Shown piece by piece: positions 51,208-53,214 of a stretch of DNA of 53,214 bases. Numbering within the stretch: position 1 is the stretch's first letter; the number at the start of each line of letters is the position of its first letter. The notes beneath the pieces were generated by a model, which saw only the letters and a list, made by a program, of their open reading frames with translations, made no database searches and was not told the DNA's origin. The translations under genes were made by a program, and so were the position numbers. The DNA lies in the NCBI RefSeq assembly GCF_009711525.1, contig NZ_SMLV01000427.1, positions 1 through 53,214 on the forward strand. Reading direction: 5' to 3'. This DNA comes from Fulvivirga lutimaris (GTDB taxonomy: Bacteria; Bacteroidota; Bacteroidia; Cytophagales; Cyclobacteriaceae).

Positions 51208-52350
51208 ATGAAGATAGGAATTGTATGTTACCCAACATTTGGAGGTAGTGGGGTTGTGGCCACAGAGCTAGGTAAAGCATTGGCAAAAGGCGGTCATCAG
51301 GTACACTTTATTACCTATTCACAGCCTACCAGGCTTGATTTTTTTAACCAAAACCTCTTTTATCATGAGGTAACTTTGAGAAATTATCCACTTTTTGACT
51401 ATGCTCCTTATGAACTGGCGCTGGCCAGCAAAATGGTAGATGTGGTTAAGTATGAAAAGCTGGATCTATTGCATGTGCATTATGCCATACCTCATGCATC
51501 AGCCGCATATATGGCCAAGCAGATTTTAAAGTCTGAAGGTATTGAAATACCAGTTATCACCACACTCCATGGAACGGACATTACCTTGGTGGGTAAAGAC
51601 GCTTCTTATGAACCAGTGGTAACATTTAGCATCAACCAGTCGGACGGAGTGACAGCGGTTTCTGAAGATCTTAAAAAGGATACTTATCAGCACTTTGACA
51701 TAACCAATGAAATTGAAGTAATACCCAACTTCATTGATCTGGAAAGATTTAAAAAACAGAAGAAAGAACATTTTAAAAAGGCCATTTGTCCAAATGATGA
51801 AATGCTGCTAGTTCACACATCCAACTTCAGAAAAGTGAAAAGGGTTGAAGATGTAGTGAAAGTCTTCCATAATTTAAGAAAGGTAATACCGGCTAAGCTT
51901 CTTTTAGTGGGTGATGGACCTGAGCGTACGCATATTGAGGCGCTTTGCAGAGAGTTGGGAGATTGTGATGATATAAGATTTTTAGGTAAGTTGGAAGCGG
52001 TTGAAGAGGTATTGTCAGTAGCTGACCTGTTTATTATGCCATCAGAAAAGGAAAGTTTTGGCCTTGCTGCTTTGGAGGCTATGGCCTGTGAGGTTCCGGT
52101 GATATCAACCCAGGCTGGAGGTATTCCTGAATTAAATATTCAAGGAAAGACCGGTTTCCTCAGCAAAGTAGGTGACATTGAAGACATGACTAAAAATGCG
52201 CTTTTCATACTTGACAAAAATAATTTGGCGGGTTTCAAGAAAAATGCATTAAATAGGGCAAAAGAATTTGACGTTACTAAAATAATGCCCCTATATGAAG
52301 CGTATTATAAGAAAATTTTGGCAAAATCGAAGGAACTACAAGTGAGTTAA
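51208..52350 (+). CDS. bshA: N-acetyl-alpha-D-glucosaminyl L-malate synthase BshA
   Basis: GT4 glycosyltransferase of 380 residues for the first step of bacillithiol synthesis: UDP-GlcNAc plus L-malate. The N-terminus MKIGIVCYPTFGGSGVVATE is the BshA signature, HVHYAIPHA and TTLHGTDITLVG line the acceptor site, and EKESFGLAALEAMA is the GT4 nucleotide-sugar motif. It starts 1 base after the GH3 fusion stop, so they are co-transcribed. BshB/BshC are not in the window. Bacillithiol is the main low-molecular-weight thiol in many Bacteroidota and could buffer Cu, linking loosely to the efflux operon. Confidence 0.93.
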   Translation: MKIGIVCYPTFGGSGVVATELGKALAKGGHQVHFITYSQPTRLDFFNQNLFYHEVTLRNYPLFDYAPYELALASKMVDVVKYEKLDLLHVHYAIPHASAAYMAKQILKSEGIEIPVITTLHGTDITLVGKDASYEPVVTFSINQSDGVTAVSEDLKKDTYQHFDITNEIEVIPNFIDLERFKKQKKEHFKKAICPNDEMLLVHTSNFRKVKRVEDVVKVFHNLRKVIPAKLLLVGDGPERTHIEALCRELGDCDDIRFLGKLEAVEEVLSVADLFIMPSEKESFGLAALEAMACEVPVISTQAGGIPELNIQGKTGFLSKVGDIEDMTKNALFILDKNNLAGFKKNALNRAKEFDVTKIMPLYEAYYKKILAKSKELQVS

Positions 52351-52399
52351 AATTTTAAAACATATTTCATTTAAACTATTAAAATTTAAACGTATAATA

Positions 52400-52407
52400 T
52401 AATTTTG
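52400..52407 (+). promoter_or_regulatory. Possible -7 box before the hydroxylase gene
   Basis: TAATTTTG fits TAnnTTTG and ends 8 bases before the ATG at 52416. The region is very AT-rich, so chance is possible. Confidence 0.35.
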
Positions 52408-52415
52408 TTAGGGAA

Positions 52416-53042
52416 ATGAACGATGCTAAAATGACTAAAAAAGTAGCAAAACCTAGTAATAGTGGCACTAAAACCTTATCGAACAACGCTTTCATTGAGC
52501 GTTTGACGAGGACTCATATATCTATTCCGATTACTTTATTCTTCCTTTACTCATCAGGATTGCTTTATTGGAGTGGTACACACACTAATTTGACCTTAAG
52601 TATAACTGTGGTGTTGTTTTCAGTGGGTCTTTTGGCGTTCACATTAGTTGAGTATCTGATGCACAGGTACCTGTTCCATATGAACGTATATACCGAAGCA
52701 CGTAAAAAAATGCAGTATATCATGCATGGTGTTCATCATGAATTTCCAAAAGACAAGGACAGATTAGCCATGCCACCACTAGCAAGTTTGACCATTGCGA
52801 CAGTATTACTGTTTCTTTTCAGACTTATAATGGATGACTATGTATTTGCTTTTCTTCCAGGGTTTTTGATTGGATATGCCAGTTATCTGTTTGTTCATTT
52901 TATAGTTCATGCCTTTCAGCCTCCTAAGAACATTTTCAAAAAACTTTGGGTGCATCACGGCATTCACCATTATAAGGATAACGAAAAAGCCTTTGGAGTT
53001 TCTTCTCCACTATGGGATTATATCTTTAGAACAATGCCATAA
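52416..53042 (+). CDS. Fatty acid hydroxylase superfamily membrane protein
   Basis: A 208-residue di-iron membrane protein of the sterol desaturase/fatty acid hydroxylase family. Four hydrophobic segments and the His boxes HRYLFH, HGVHHEFP, HFIVHAF and HHGIHHY supply the metal ligands. Related proteins hydroxylate fatty acids or carotenoids at one carbon; short versions like this one may make 2- or 3-hydroxy fatty acids of sphingolipid- or sulfonolipid-type lipids in Bacteroidota, which is inference. An in-frame ATG five codons downstream could also be the start. Single gene with its own terminator. Confidence 0.9.
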   Translation: MNDAKMTKKVAKPSNSGTKTLSNNAFIERLTRTHISIPITLFFLYSSGLLYWSGTHTNLTLSITVVLFSVGLLAFTLVEYLMHRYLFHMNVYTEARKKMQYIMHGVHHEFPKDKDRLAMPPLASLTIATVLLFLFRLIMDDYVFAFLPGFLIGYASYLFVHFIVHAFQPPKNIFKKLWVHHGIHHYKDNEKAFGVSSPLWDYIFRTMP

Positions 53043-53045
53043 AAA

Positions 53046-53070
53046 AATCCTGACTTAAAAAGTCAGGATT
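53046..53070. terminator. Intrinsic terminator at the right end
   Basis: Perfect 11-bp stem AATCCTGACTT (53046-53056) with AAGTCAGGATT (53060-53070), loop AAA. The T run is on the minus strand (complement of seven A at 53041-53047), so it may end a minus-strand transcript entering from the right as well as the hydroxylase gene. Confidence 0.78.
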
Positions 53071-53182
53071 CTGCTGTATGTTTTAGTTGTTTGGTTTTCG
53101 GTCCTTTGTACTTCTGCAACCTATACTTTAACATAGATTCCAGAAGTTTATTGATGTCAATATTTTTCAAATTCAATCGCAT
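53063..53182 (-). CDS. 39-codon ORF, doubtful
   Basis: ATG at 53182 to TGA inside the terminator arm encodes a basic peptide (MRLNLKNIDINKLLESMLKY and 19 more, Lys-rich). An in-frame stop lies three codons upstream of the ATG, so it is not the end of a longer gene. It is the only minus-strand reading that would use the terminator within the window. I know no such family. Confidence 0.2.
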   Translation of the reverse strand: MRLNLKNIDINKLLESMLKYRLQKYKGPKTKQLKHTAES

Positions 53183-53214
53183 AAAGGTTTATATTCTTTC
53201 TTCTTGCATTGTTC

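Noticed and set aside
1-53214. CRISPR arrays, insertion sequences, prophage, integrase or toxin-antitoxin genes
   Set aside because: No repeat-spacer pattern, transposase, recombinase or toxin family was found on either strand by reading.

Overview
The window is an AT-rich chromosomal segment that reads as Bacteroidota, most likely a marine-type Cytophagales bacterium (the Fulvivirga/Roseivirga/Marivirga side; this is inference, no 16S is present). Reasons: Bacteroidota-style promoters (-7 box TAnnTTTG, in one case with TTTG 19 bp upstream), almost no Shine-Dalgarno spacing logic, a TonB-dependent receptor with a carboxypeptidase-regulatory N-domain, a very long secreted protein with a gliding/type IX secretion type-B C-terminal domain, BshA for bacillithiol, a LytS/LytTR pair, and many small phylum-specific families (HYC_CC_PP, DUF3347, DUF6503). 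No phage, insertion sequence, CRISPR array or rRNA was seen.

Layout. 1-3.3 kb: a hybrid sensor kinase whose frame is open to the left edge. 3.3-13.5 kb: an eight-gene minus-strand metal efflux operon, with a small Cys/His protein, CusA, an acetolactate-decarboxylase-fold lipoprotein, a TolC-type channel, a CusB adaptor with metal-binding N-terminus and DUF3347 C-terminus, a free DUF3347 lipoprotein, a TlpA-like thioredoxin and a Cys-cluster beta-propeller lipoprotein. The three substrate methionines of CusA are kept, so Cu(I)/Ag(I) is the best guess. 13.5-16.2 kb: thioesterase, DUF6503 and amidohydrolase genes in one operon, then tRNA-Lys. 16.3-21.3 kb: a TPR/SH3 membrane protein, a 900-residue gliding-type secreted protein and RlmD. 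21.3-24.8 kb: a BlaI/BlaR1-like regulatory pair with clear operators, and a K+ channel. 24.8-30 kb: ClpB, thioesterase, RlmN, a secreted phosphodiesterase-like protein. 30-38.9 kb: a PAS histidine kinase, a small secreted protein, LytTR/LytS divergent from a TonB receptor, a Cys-less HMA-like protein, an SDR and an unknown membrane protein. 38.9-42.6 kb: two tandem ECF sigma/membrane-partner modules plus a convergent M50 protease. 42.8-48.2 kb: TraB/GumN protein, a small CBM48-type protein, and an operon of unknown membrane protein, MutL and two rhomboids. 48.3-53.2 kb: a GH3-serine hydrolase fusion, BshA, a fatty acid hydroxylase family protein.

The most promising unusual material is the accessory set of the efflux operon: a lipoprotein that keeps the zinc-binding histidines of acetolactate decarboxylase but appears to have lost the rest of its active site, a beta-propeller that would be auto-annotated as sialidase but carries a CxCC cluster, and a DUF3347 domain present twice. 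Second are the paired sigma modules that share an upstream 10-mer, and a GH3 domain whose catalytic loop is degenerate.
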